Shown piece after piece: positions 53,863-62,830 of a stretch of DNA of 64,000 bases (position 1 is its first letter; the number at the start of each line of letters is the position of its first letter). Both the position numbers and the translations under genes were made by a program. Under the pieces are notes generated by a model. The model did not search any database. It saw only the letters and a program-made list of their open reading frames with translations, and had not been told where the DNA came from. Source of the stretch: Lunatimonas salinarum (GTDB lineage Bacteria; Bacteroidota; Bacteroidia; Cytophagales; Cyclobacteriaceae); the NCBI RefSeq assembly GCF_017811155.1, contig NZ_JACVCV010000010.1, forward strand, positions 159,971 through 223,970. Reading direction: 5' to 3'.

Positions 53863-55655
53863 GCTTTGTTCAGGGTAAACCAAAATCTCGAGCCTTTCCC
53901 TACTTCACTTTTTGCTCCGATACTGCCTCCCATGGCTTTGATAAATTCTTTACTGATGGCAAGACCTAAACCAGAACCACTGCTTTTGCTTCCGGGTACT
54001 TTGTAATACTTTTCAAACAATTGGCTTTGATATGCCTCAGGAATACCTTTTCCATGGTCTTGCACTTCAAACCAAATCCGGTTGGAATTTTTATCTGAAC
54101 AGGTAACTTCAATGCTGCCGCCCTGCCTGGAATACCGGATGGCGTTGGAAAGGAGATTTACGATCACCCATACCACTTTATTGGGATCGCCTAAAACAGG
54201 ATCATTGTTCACAATCTCTAATTTCAACTGAATATTTTTTTCCTCCAAGGGCAATTGAAGCGCTTCTGTAGCACTTAGAATGACTTCCTCTGGTTTAAAT
54301 ATCTCCTGCTCCAAAGTAATGTTCCCTGTTTCTGCTTGCGTGATGTCCAACAATTCTCCTGTAATCGATAAAAGCCTGTTTTTGTCTTCCTGTAAACTTT
54401 TGACTAATTTTTGTTGTTCTTCATTTAAAGTACCAGTGCGCTGATCTTCCAGAAGTTTTAGCCCGAGTCCTATGGATGATATAGGTGTTTTTAATTCATG
54501 CGAAATGGTGGCAATAAACTGGGTCTTGGCTTTATCCCTTTCGCTATATTGCGTGATGTCTGTCAAGACTACTACATAGCCGATATTTACCCGCACCTCT
54601 TTTTGTTGGATATTGATGGGAATGATTTCTCTTGAAAAAGTTTTTTCCAAACCCGATACAACTACTTTGATGGATTTGGGTTGGAGGCTTTCTTCCCCTC
54701 CCAAAGCAAAATCAGAGGCGAAGGAGGCAATGAAATCGTTTTTTTTGGCTAGGCTCTGAATATGCTCCCCATTGATCTGATCTCCATGAAGATTAAAGAT
54801 TGATTTTGCAAAATCATTTACAAAAAGTATCCGCTGATTTTCATCTATACCGATTATCCCTTCATGCATCTGACTGACAATGGCATCGATCCGTTTTTTC
54901 TCCGAATAAAGAAGTGCGTAGCTGCTGGCTTCATATTCTTTTAATTTTACAGCCATTTGATTGAAGGAAGCTGCTATTTCTCCCAGTTCATCCCCCTGTT
55001 TTTCATCCAAAACCTGATCATATTTTTTGGCAGCAATGGCTTTAATACCTTCATTTAATTTTTGCAAGGGGTCAAAAATCACTTCAGGAAATCCTATGAT
55101 AAAAATCAGACTGAGGATGGAACCGGTCACACCGGTGATGGCCATATAAAGTATTACCCTTTCCGCAGTTTGATTGGCTGTGTCGTTTTTCCTCAATAAA
55201 GTTTGGATGTTGAGTTCATAAATTTTGGAGCTTAAATCCTGTAAAGCAACTATCTGATATAACAAGAACTGATTGTTGATGCCTAGGGCGGTGGGACTTT
55301 CTTCAATGAGGGCAACCTTTAAAATTTCAAACTGCTGGGCCAATTCCTCCGAAAGCTTATTTTCCCCCGGCTCTGTGATATTTTTCAACTGATTCTCTAT
55401 GCTCACCTCTAAAAGGTCCAAAGCTGTGTCCCTCTCTTTGAGACTTTTTAGATCCTCTTGTCCGATGACAAGGATTAACCTGTCCAATGAAGTTTTGATT
55501 TGCTGCATGTAATCCAAAGTACGGTAATTGTCTTGTATGATGGCCTTGGAGTCATCTGCCAATTGCCTGACAAATAGACTTCCCAGTCCTGAAAGCAACA
55601 CAATCAAAAAAAACAGGAAACCGAAAGAGAGATAGAGTTTGGTCTTTAATTTCAT
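53859..55655 (-). CDS. Sensor histidine kinase at the end of the kdp operon
   Basis: A 598-residue membrane kinase: one N-terminal membrane helix (residues 9-30), an extracytoplasmic four-helix-like region to about 165, a second helix (about 168-190), HAMP, a PAS domain (SQMHEGIIGIDENQRILFVN), HisKA with FIATISHELKTPIS (phospho-His) and HATPase with NLLSNAIRYS, DHGKGIP and GSGLGLAISK. It lies 12 nt after the KdpD sensor half, so the two together may replace a full-length KdpD. No response regulator gene follows; the candidate partner is the sigma-54-type regulator at the other end of the cluster. Confidence 0.9.
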   Translation of the reverse strand: MKLKTKLYLSFGFLFFLIVLLSGLGSLFVRQLADDSKAIIQDNYRTLDYMQQIKTSLDRLILVIGQEDLKSLKERDTALDLLEVSIENQLKNITEPGENKLSEELAQQFEILKVALIEESPTALGINNQFLLYQIVALQDLSSKIYELNIQTLLRKNDTANQTAERVILYMAITGVTGSILSLIFIIGFPEVIFDPLQKLNEGIKAIAAKKYDQVLDEKQGDELGEIAASFNQMAVKLKEYEASSYALLYSEKKRIDAIVSQMHEGIIGIDENQRILFVNDFAKSIFNLHGDQINGEHIQSLAKKNDFIASFASDFALGGEESLQPKSIKVVVSGLEKTFSREIIPINIQQKEVRVNIGYVVVLTDITQYSERDKAKTQFIATISHELKTPISSIGLGLKLLEDQRTGTLNEEQQKLVKSLQEDKNRLLSITGELLDITQAETGNITLEQEIFKPEEVILSATEALQLPLEEKNIQLKLEIVNNDPVLGDPNKVVWVIVNLLSNAIRYSRQGGSIEVTCSDKNSNRIWFEVQDHGKGIPEAYQSQLFEKYYKVPGSKSSGSGLGLAISKEFIKAMGGSIGAKSEVGKGSRFWFTLNKA

Positions 55656-55667
55656 GGTTATTTGGAC

Positions 55668-56861
55668 TTAGGTGACTACAATGAGGTCTATATCTGTGGG
55701 AGAAATCAGTTTGACAAGTCCCTGAAAGTGGTTTTTCCCCGTTAGGGTTCTCCAGATATGCTGATTGGGTTTTCCGATGACAATATTGGTGGCTTGAAGC
55801 CTATTGGCTGCTTCGAATAATACAGCAGGAATCTTTTTCTCAGCACTTTGAAAAGTACGCGAGCTATCCTGCACAAATAGGTTTTGCCCTTCCGGCAGTA
55901 CCCTCGCTGTGGTGGTATGACTTTCGAAAATATAAACCTCCGCTCCCAGGCTATTGGCCAATTTGAAATTTTGAAGCAGTTTGGTCTGTGTTCTGCTGTT
56001 GATTTTCTCTGCTGATTCTTGTGGGGTTTTGACATAGACCACGAACCAAGAGGCCTGGTAGTTGGTAGCAAGCCGGGCTGTTTTTCGTATTACTTTTTTG
56101 GAGAGCAGCTCATTGGTACTGATGCAAGCCATAAAACGCTCTACTACACTTGGCTTCTCCTGTAGGGAAAAATTGATTTTTTGCTCCAGGGATTTGGCTA
56201 CTTGCAATAAGGCCAACTCCCTTAACTGTAAGATTTTTTCTTCCCTGAAGAAATTGTCAAGTGCCTGCTGGATCTTACGGCCTTGGTAGATTTTTCCAGC
56301 TTTCAGGCGTTTGATCAAATCTTCGGCAGGTAAATCTATGTTGACGACTTCGTCTGCTTTTTTCAGAAAAGTGTCTGGAATTCTCTCACTTACCTCAATC
56401 CCGCTGATTTGTTTGACCTTGTCATTGAGGCTTTCCAAGTGTTGGACATTGAATGCAGTGATCACGTGGATCCCCGAATCAATCAAGGCTTTTACGTCTT
56501 CCCATCTTTTTAGATTTTTACTTCCCGGAATATTGGTGTGTGCCAATTCATCTACAATCACAATAGAAGGTTTGATTTGAAGAATGGCATCCAGGTCCAT
56601 TTCTTTGAGGATTTTCCCTTTGTAAAAAACTTCTTTCATTGGAATAGAAGGAATACCTGCCACCAAAGCCTGGGTTTCGGGTCGTCCATGTGTTTCTATA
56701 AACCCGATTTTAATATCTACCCCGACTTTCAGCAACTCTTGTGCTTCCTGTAACATACGGTAAGTTTTACCTACCCCCGCTATCATGCCCAGGTAGATTT
56801 TCAATCTACCTTTTTTTGATTTTTGGATCAATTGCAGAAAATAATTGGGGTTACTTTTCAT
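55668..56861 (-). CDS. kdpD: KdpD N-terminal sensor half (KdpD plus USP domains, no kinase)
   Basis: A 397-residue protein matching the cytoplasmic N-terminus of KdpD: Walker A GMIAGVGKTYRML, GFIETHGRPET, Walker B IVIVDELAHTN, DVKALIDSGIHVITAFNVQHLESLND, then a universal-stress-protein domain (about 250-397). It lacks the four membrane helices and the kinase of classical KdpD; the kinase is encoded by the next gene. It senses K+ or c-di-AMP in some bacteria; here that is family knowledge only. It is separated from the porin gene by 138 bp holding a hairpin. Confidence 0.92.
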   Translation of the reverse strand: MKSNPNYFLQLIQKSKKGRLKIYLGMIAGVGKTYRMLQEAQELLKVGVDIKIGFIETHGRPETQALVAGIPSIPMKEVFYKGKILKEMDLDAILQIKPSIVIVDELAHTNIPGSKNLKRWEDVKALIDSGIHVITAFNVQHLESLNDKVKQISGIEVSERIPDTFLKKADEVVNIDLPAEDLIKRLKAGKIYQGRKIQQALDNFFREEKILQLRELALLQVAKSLEQKINFSLQEKPSVVERFMACISTNELLSKKVIRKTARLATNYQASWFVVYVKTPQESAEKINSRTQTKLLQNFKLANSLGAEVYIFESHTTTARVLPEGQNLFVQDSSRTFQSAEKKIPAVLFEAANRLQATNIVIGKPNQHIWRTLTGKNHFQGLVKLISPTDIDLIVVT

Positions 56862-56964
56862 GAGAATGACAATTTTTTAATCAGGAAAATGAAGCAGCAA
56901 TAGACTCAACCATTCCAATTCCATTTGATAAAATCATGAATTCAATGCATGATTTTTTTAAATA

Positions 56965-56992
56965 GCCCACTTCCAAAATCATGGAAGTGGGC
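56965..56992 (-). terminator. Hairpin between the porin gene and kdpD
   Basis: A 10-bp perfect stem GCCCACTTCC/GGAAGTGGGC (56965-56974, 56983-56992) lies just after the porin stop on the minus strand. The T-run is weak, so it may attenuate rather than end transcription. A second hairpin lies at 56931-56955. Confidence 0.55.
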
Positions 56993-56999
56993 CAAACTT

Positions 57000-58094
57000 T
57001 TAAGGGATCGTAATAGATAATCCGCCTATCAGCAGGGTATTTCCTCTAACCAGTTCATTGTTTTCAATAAAATTCGGTGTTGCATTTTGTAAATGCCTTG
57101 CTTCAATTCTAAATAGGATATGCTCACTGATTTTTCTATCTAAGTTTATAGAAAACCCCGTTGTTTTGAAACCATCGGGAGATAGGGCATCGATGATTAC
57201 CCCATTTTCATCCTGGTAATATTCGCCTCGCAGAGCCATCCGCCATTTTTCGTTGAAATCCACTTTGAAAATCCCTATAGGTGAAAACCAATGGTCGAAT
57301 TGTCTATTTTCACCTGCCATAACTTCTGAATTAGCTTCCTGTTGGATACCGTAGTCAAATCCTAGGATCAAACCTACTTTTGGAGATACCTGCATTTGGG
57401 CATAAAGGTTATTAAAGTACCGCATCCTTTTATCCTCCTGTGGAAAATCATTTCCCACAAAAGTACTCCAATTTAAGGTTAAATTCTCCGTAGGAGTATG
57501 GGTGATCCTGGTACCGAAAGAAGGACTTGTATTTCCGGGCAACCTTTGGATTCTTTGCCAACCATTGAATACACCTGCCTCAAATTCCCATTTGCTAGAA
57601 GGCGTAAAGGTTAATTTCGCACCAGAAAGAAAATAAGGCGAATTCTCAGCCAGTAGGCTTCGGGTTAAGGTGAAATTCTCGGAAGAAATTGCGGACTCAA
57701 AACCTATATGGGAAGCAAAAATACCCGCATCCAGCCATAATTTTCTGTCCTGATCAAGCGCAATACCTGCATAAGCTTCAAACACATTTTTGAGCAAATC
57801 CTGCTCTGCAGCAAGATTGTATTGGGCGTAGGTACCCACCATCAATCCAAGGCTTCCCCTGTAATAACCCCCATCCACATCCATCTGAACCAATCCAAGG
57901 TTAAGGTTGACTTCATTGTGCCTGGTATGGTTGAAGAGAAAGTCAGGCCTTTCATTAGATACAGGACGGTTAAAATCGTAGCCGTAATACACATCAGCAA
58001 ACCCGCTGATGTTAATGATAGGTCGGTTCGATTCTTGGGCTATAGCCCCAAACGAACATAAAAAAGAGACTCCTAAAGCGAATAATTTTTTCAT
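57000..58094 (-). CDS. Outer-membrane porin-like protein of the kdp operon
   Basis: ATG 58094 gives a 364-residue protein with a signal peptide (MKKLFALGVSFLCSFGAIAQ). It is a beta-barrel with repeated aromatic strands (ISGFADVYYGYDFNRPVSN, NEVNLNLGLVQMDVDGGYYRG, WRMALRGEYYQD), like the OmpL/BBP2-type porins. The longer frame to 58148 overlaps the end of kdpC and was not used. Its place after kdpC, 22 nt downstream, suggests it lets K+ cross the outer membrane for the Kdp pump. Confidence 0.82.
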   Translation of the reverse strand: MKKLFALGVSFLCSFGAIAQESNRPIINISGFADVYYGYDFNRPVSNERPDFLFNHTRHNEVNLNLGLVQMDVDGGYYRGSLGLMVGTYAQYNLAAEQDLLKNVFEAYAGIALDQDRKLWLDAGIFASHIGFESAISSENFTLTRSLLAENSPYFLSGAKLTFTPSSKWEFEAGVFNGWQRIQRLPGNTSPSFGTRITHTPTENLTLNWSTFVGNDFPQEDKRMRYFNNLYAQMQVSPKVGLILGFDYGIQQEANSEVMAGENRQFDHWFSPIGIFKVDFNEKWRMALRGEYYQDENGVIIDALSPDGFKTTGFSINLDRKISEHILFRIEARHLQNATPNFIENNELVRGNTLLIGGLSITIP

Positions 58095-58116
58095 GACTTT
58101 TATAAGAATAGTTGGT

Positions 58117-58683
58117 TTAATTTTCAGTATTGATGGCATCGAGTGCAAGGTTCAGCTTTAATACATGTACAATGTCTTTTGGGCCAAATATTCCCAATAA
58201 GGCGCCTTGCGTGTGGGACTCAATCAATCTGTTCACTTGATCGAGCGGTAGGTTTCTGGCTTCTGCAACCCGTTCTGCCTGAAACCTTGCTGCTGCTAAG
58301 GAAATGAAAGGGTCTAATCCACTTCCCGAAGCTGTGACTAAATCTATTGGAATGTCAGCTTTATTCTTATTCGGATGTGTTTTCAATAAATAGTCCATCC
58401 TCTCTGATACCTGATCCAAAAAGGCTTCATTGCTCGGGCCATAGTTTGATCCACCAGTATCCGAAGCATCATAGTCCACATCAGAGGGTCTGGACCAGAA
58501 GTAATGTTCGCTGGTAAAATTCTGGGCGATATTTTCGAATCCCCTTAATTCTCCATTAATCTCTATGGGTTTGCCATTAGCCAGGTGCGGCATGGACTTT
58601 CCTATTGCCCAAATGGTGATCGGATAAATTACCCCAAATAAGATCAAGGTGATCAAAAGGAGTGTAATGCTTTGACGTATCAT
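58117..58683 (-). CDS. kdpC: Potassium-transporting ATPase, KdpC subunit
   Basis: A 188-residue single-helix subunit: N-terminal membrane segment (SITLLLITLILFGVIYPITIW), ENIAQNFTSEHYFWSRPSDVDYDASDTGGSN, and VTASGSGLDPFISLAAARFQAERVAEAR, the KdpC signature. It stabilises the KdpFABC complex at the inner membrane. 12 nt after kdpB. Confidence 0.97.
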   Translation of the reverse strand: MIRQSITLLLITLILFGVIYPITIWAIGKSMPHLANGKPIEINGELRGFENIAQNFTSEHYFWSRPSDVDYDASDTGGSNYGPSNEAFLDQVSERMDYLLKTHPNKNKADIPIDLVTASGSGLDPFISLAAARFQAERVAEARNLPLDQVNRLIESHTQGALLGIFGPKDIVHVLKLNLALDAINTEN

Positions 58684-58695
58684 GATTTTGTTAAT

Positions 58696-60717
58696 TTAAA
58701 TGAATAAAGAGACTACCATATCGATTGCCTTTATCCCTATGAAAGGCAGGATTATACCTCCTAAGCCATAGATTAGGAGGTTTCTACTAAGCAATGCTGA
58801 TGCCCCGATTGGTCTGTATTTTGAGCCTTTAAGGGCCAGAGGGATCAGTGCTGGAATTATCAGGGCGTTAAAGATTACCGCTGATAAAATGGCAGATTCG
58901 GGACTTCCCAGATTCATCAGGTCCAAAGCCGCAAGACCCGGGATGGATGCTGCAAAAAGCGCTGGAACGATAGCGAAATATTTGGCCACATCATTGGCAA
59001 TTGAGAAAGTGGTAATATTTCCACGGGTAATCAGTAATTGCTTCCCGATTTCTACGATTTCCAGCAATTTGGTCGGGTCAGAATCCAGGTCTACCATATT
59101 GGCTGCCTCCTTGGCGGCTTGGGTACCTGAGTTCATCGCCACACCCACATCCGCCTGTGCAAGAGCAGGTGCATCGTTGGTGCCGTCACCCATCATGGCT
59201 ACCAGTTTACCCTCGGTCTGCTCCTGCTTGATATAATTCATTTTATCTTCAGGTTTGGCTTCCGCGATGTAATCATCCACTCCTGCCAGTTCGGCAATGA
59301 ATCTGGCTGTAAGCGGATTGTCTCCCGTTACCATGACTGTTTTGACACCCATTTTGCGGAGACGCTCGAAACGTTGTTGGATACCCGGCTTGATGATGTC
59401 CTCCAACTGAATTATGCCTATAGCTTTCTTATCCACCGAAACAGCCAAAGGAGTGCCACCCTTTTCGGCGATTTTTCTAACCTCACTTTCCAAGGCCTCC
59501 AATGTGCCATTTTGAGAAGTGGATGACCATTTTTTTATGGTGTCCCAAGCGCCTTTTCTGATTTGTGATCCCTCCAAAAGGTTTACCCCGCTCATTCTGG
59601 TTTCTGCGGAAAAGTCGATGAAAGTTGCCCCTGTTGGATTTTTCATTTCAAGATTTTCTTTTTTTCGAGCCAATTCAATGATAGATTTTCCTTCCGGCGT
59701 AGTGTCAGAAAGTGAACCCAAAACAGCAGCTTTTACCAATTCATCTTTGGTAATTCCTGGAGCTGCAATAAAGGCTGTTGCTTTTCTATTCCCGATGGTG
59801 ATGGTACCGGTCTTGTCCAGAAGGAGGACATCAATATCGCCAGCAGTTTCGACCGCTTTTCCTGATTTGGCAATGATATTTGCTTTTAAGGCTCTATCCA
59901 TCCCTGCAATTCCTATTGCAGAAAGCAAGCCTCCGATTGTCGTAGGGATCAGGCAGACAAAGAGAGAAATCAGTGAAGCCAAAGAAAGGCTGATGTTCAG
60001 AAAGTCAGCAAAGGGCTTCAATGTAACGGTGACGATCAAAAACACCAATGTGAATGCCGCCAGTAAAATGGTAAGCGCAATTTCATTGGGAGTTTTTTGT
60101 CTATTGGCGCCTTCTACCAATGCGATCATTTTGTCAAGGAAACTTTCCCCTGGATTGGAGCTGACGCTTACCACTATTCTATCACTCAGCACCCTGGTCC
60201 CACCGATAACGGTATTTTGGTCTGAACCTGCCTCTCTGATGACAGGTGCTGATTCACCAGTGATAGCGGATTCATCAATGGAAGCCAATCCTTCCACAAT
60301 TTCACCATCTGCAGGTACTGTATCTCCTGCCTCACAAATGAATAGATCACCCTTTTGAAGCTGGTCAGAACTGATAATGGTTTCCTGTTCATTGCGAAGA
60401 AGTTTGGCAGGTGTATCCTGCCGTGTTTTTCTAAGGGTATCTGCCTGTGCTTTTCCCCTTGCCTCGGCGATGGCTTCAGCAAAATTTCCCAATACAACGG
60501 TCAGGAAAAGAAGGAGAGTAATCGTAAGATTATATCCAAAGGAACCCAGAAAGTCATTTTGGGAAACCAAAGAAACGATGGAAACTACCAACATGATAAA
60601 TGTTCCTAGCTCTACAGTGAACATAACCGGATTTTTGATCATGTACTGAGGCTTCAATTTCCCGAAAGCTGATTTGAAGGCTTCTGAAAAATTGATGGTA
60701 TTTGTGTATTTGTTCAT
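58696..60717 (-). CDS. kdpB: Potassium-transporting ATPase, KdpB subunit
   Basis: A 673-residue P-type ATPase: ITGESAPVIREAG (TGES), LLLDKTGTITIGNRKA (phosphorylated Asp), VMVTGDNPLTARFIAE and MMGDGTNDAPALAQADVG. Seven membrane helices are present, and the length is normal for KdpB. It hydrolyses ATP to drive K+ through KdpA. It follows kdpA by 11 nt. Confidence 0.98.
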   Translation of the reverse strand: MNKYTNTINFSEAFKSAFGKLKPQYMIKNPVMFTVELGTFIMLVVSIVSLVSQNDFLGSFGYNLTITLLLFLTVVLGNFAEAIAEARGKAQADTLRKTRQDTPAKLLRNEQETIISSDQLQKGDLFICEAGDTVPADGEIVEGLASIDESAITGESAPVIREAGSDQNTVIGGTRVLSDRIVVSVSSNPGESFLDKMIALVEGANRQKTPNEIALTILLAAFTLVFLIVTVTLKPFADFLNISLSLASLISLFVCLIPTTIGGLLSAIGIAGMDRALKANIIAKSGKAVETAGDIDVLLLDKTGTITIGNRKATAFIAAPGITKDELVKAAVLGSLSDTTPEGKSIIELARKKENLEMKNPTGATFIDFSAETRMSGVNLLEGSQIRKGAWDTIKKWSSTSQNGTLEALESEVRKIAEKGGTPLAVSVDKKAIGIIQLEDIIKPGIQQRFERLRKMGVKTVMVTGDNPLTARFIAELAGVDDYIAEAKPEDKMNYIKQEQTEGKLVAMMGDGTNDAPALAQADVGVAMNSGTQAAKEAANMVDLDSDPTKLLEIVEIGKQLLITRGNITTFSIANDVAKYFAIVPALFAASIPGLAALDLMNLGSPESAILSAVIFNALIIPALIPLALKGSKYRPIGASALLSRNLLIYGLGGIILPFIGIKAIDMVVSLFI

Positions 60718-60728
60718 GATTTTTTCAT

Positions 60729-62426
60729 TTAGAAGGAAAAGAATTCAGCAATTGGCCCAAGCGCCATGACAGGGAAAAATGCCAAGGCAGCGACAATCAG
60801 GATCACGGATAGCAGGACTGCCCCGAAAGCTGGAGTTTCAAGCTTGAGACTACCTGCAGATTCTGGTACAGTCTTCTTTATAGCCAATGAACCAACAATG
60901 GCCAAGGGACCAATGATGGGCAGGAATCTACCTAGCAACATCACCAAACCATTTAAGATGTTCCAGAATGGGGTGTCATCATTGAGTCCTTCAAACCCGG
61001 AACCATTGTTTGCTGAGGCAGATGTAAATTCATAGAGCATTTCCGAAAGTCCGTGATAGCCGGGGTTGTGGATCCATTCGGCAAAGAGGGTGGCATCTTT
61101 CGCGGCCAAGTAACTTGATAAAGCCGTACCGGCAAGGATCAAAAAGGGATGTAAAATGACTATTAGAGCAGCGATTTTCACTTCCCGGGCTTCAATCTTT
61201 TTTCCCATGAATTCAGGGGTTCTTCCAATCATCAATCCTGCAATGAATACAGCCACAATGACGAACACGAAGAAATTGATAAATCCTACGCCCACTCCTC
61301 CGTAAATCGCATTGATAAACATATCCAGCAAGAAGATTCCGCCTGAAAGCGGAGTATGACTGTCGTGCATGGAATTGACCGATCCATTCGAAGTCGAAGT
61401 GGTTGATACGCCCCAAAGTGAAGATGCTGCTGGCCCAAACCTTACCTCCTTACCTTCCATATTGGTTGGATCAGATAAGCCTAAATTGGTGAAATTGGGG
61501 TTTCCAGCAAATTCCTGTACAACTGAGATAGCGGTAAAGGATACAAACAATACTGACATCACCGAGATAAATACCAGTGCCAACTTTTTTCTGCCGGTAT
61601 AGAAACCAAAGGCGAAAACCAAGGCCATGGGTATCAATAAAATAGCCACGTTTTCAGCGATATTGGTGAGGTAGTTGGGGTTTTCGAAAGGGTGGGTTGA
61701 GTTTGGACCAAAGAATCCACCTCCATTGGTTCCCATCTGCTTGATGGCCACCATGGGCGCGGCAGGTCCTGCTGCTACCATCTGGGTTTCTCCTTCCAAG
61801 GTTTTGACTTTCTGCAATCCTTCGAAATTGGCAGGCGTTCCGTTGAATACGAGAATAATGGCTAGCAAAACAGAGAGGGGCAGAAGAATTCTAGTGCAGC
61901 TCTTTACCAAAAGGTTGAAGAAATTGCCCAAACCTGCCGAAGACCTATTGACCAAACCTTGGAAAAGCAAAGCACAAGCCGCTATTCCCGTACCGGCACT
62001 GACAAACTGTAGCCAACAAAACACCAATAACTGGGTGAAATAAGAGGCTCCTGATTCACCACTGTAATGCTGTAAATTGGTATTGGTGGTAAAGCTTACC
62101 GCAGTATTGAATGCCAAGGTCGGTTCCCAATTTTCAAAACCATTAGGATTCCAGAAGGGATGCAGGGATTGTAGGACTAAGAATAGGAATGCAAGAATAA
62201 AAAACCCAATATTGATCACGACAAGGGCTTTCATGTTTTCTTTCCAGTCCAGGTTTTGCCGTGGGTCTACACCTGCAATTTTGAAAACCCACTTTTCTAA
62301 AGGAGACATAAAATCCGACCAGACTTTTTCTCCTTTGAACACCTTTACCATGTGCCTGCCAAGTGGCCAAGCCAATCCCAGAGATAATAGGAAGATGAAT
62401 AGTACTCCAATCAGTTCAGTATTCAT
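60729..62426 (-). CDS. kdpA: Potassium-transporting ATPase, KdpA subunit
   Basis: A 565-residue, roughly ten-helix protein of the superfamily of K+ transporters: TAVSFTTNTNLQHYSGESG, IKQMGTNGGGFFGPNSTHPFENP and ASANNGSGFEGL give the selectivity-filter Gly residues of the four-fold repeats. It is the K+-binding, channel-like subunit of KdpFABC. Its start lies 3 nt after the kdpF stop. Confidence 0.97.
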   Translation of the reverse strand: MNTELIGVLFIFLLSLGLAWPLGRHMVKVFKGEKVWSDFMSPLEKWVFKIAGVDPRQNLDWKENMKALVVINIGFFILAFLFLVLQSLHPFWNPNGFENWEPTLAFNTAVSFTTNTNLQHYSGESGASYFTQLLVFCWLQFVSAGTGIAACALLFQGLVNRSSAGLGNFFNLLVKSCTRILLPLSVLLAIILVFNGTPANFEGLQKVKTLEGETQMVAAGPAAPMVAIKQMGTNGGGFFGPNSTHPFENPNYLTNIAENVAILLIPMALVFAFGFYTGRKKLALVFISVMSVLFVSFTAISVVQEFAGNPNFTNLGLSDPTNMEGKEVRFGPAASSLWGVSTTSTSNGSVNSMHDSHTPLSGGIFLLDMFINAIYGGVGVGFINFFVFVIVAVFIAGLMIGRTPEFMGKKIEAREVKIAALIVILHPFLILAGTALSSYLAAKDATLFAEWIHNPGYHGLSEMLYEFTSASANNGSGFEGLNDDTPFWNILNGLVMLLGRFLPIIGPLAIVGSLAIKKTVPESAGSLKLETPAFGAVLLSVILIVAALAFFPVMALGPIAEFFSF

Positions 62427-62429
62427 AGT

Positions 62430-62507
62430 TTAAAATTTTTCAGGTTTCATAATCGCATAGGTTAAGTATCCGCATGCTATGAGCGATGTGATAAGAATGA
62501 GTATCAT
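62430..62507 (-). CDS. kdpF: KdpF small membrane subunit, 25 aa
   Basis: A 25-codon minus-strand gene, MILILITSLIACGYLTYAIM then KPEKF, ends 3 nt before kdpA. A single membrane helix followed by the terminal KPEKF is the KdpF hallmark. It stabilises the complex. It is too short for ordinary gene finders. Confidence 0.9.
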   Translation of the reverse strand: MILILITSLIACGYLTYAIMKPEKF

Positions 62508-62540
62508 GATTCAGTTAAGTTTTAGTAGTTAGATATAGGT

Positions 62541-62633
62541 TCATAAATCGTCGAAGAAAGAAATGGATTTGAAAATTGCGGACAGTACTGCTACTCCGAG
62601 CAGCAACATGCCAATGACAAGAATTCCGTTCAT
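62541..62633 (-). CDS. Small single-helix membrane protein upstream of kdpF, 30 aa
   Basis: A 30-codon minus-strand frame (MNGILVIGMLLLGVAVLSAI then FKSISFFDDL) starts 34 nt before kdpF. It is one hydrophobic helix with a charged end, like KdpF in size but not in sequence. It could be an extra small Kdp subunit or a regulatory leader peptide. I rely on its position, the ATG and its clear helix; homology is untested. Confidence 0.6.
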   Translation of the reverse strand: MNGILVIGMLLLGVAVLSAIFKSISFFDDL

Positions 62634-62766
62634 AGTTTTTTTTGGATAACCATTGGCAAGTCTTGCTCCCGTTTTGAAAAAATTTCTGGTTTTATAATTT
62701 AAAATATTGATATACAGTTACTTAAAAAATTTTATGGTAAAAAAGGCGATTTATTAAAAAATAAAA

Positions 62767-62787
62767 ACCCTTCGGATTCTGAAGGGT
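62767..62787 (-). terminator. Terminator after apbE
   Basis: On the minus strand ACCCTTC (62781-62787) and GAAGGGT (62767-62773) form a 7-bp stem followed by a T-run, 44 nt past the apbE stop. It separates apbE from the kdp genes. Confidence 0.75.
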
Positions 62788-62830
62788 CGATTTCCAAAAT
62801 GGAAGGGGTCAAAAAAAAATTAGGTTCTGT

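Noticed and set aside
62657..62675. TTGGCA...TTGCT as a sigma-54 promoter
   Set aside because: The spacing between GG and GC is two bases too short, and it points away from the kdp genes.
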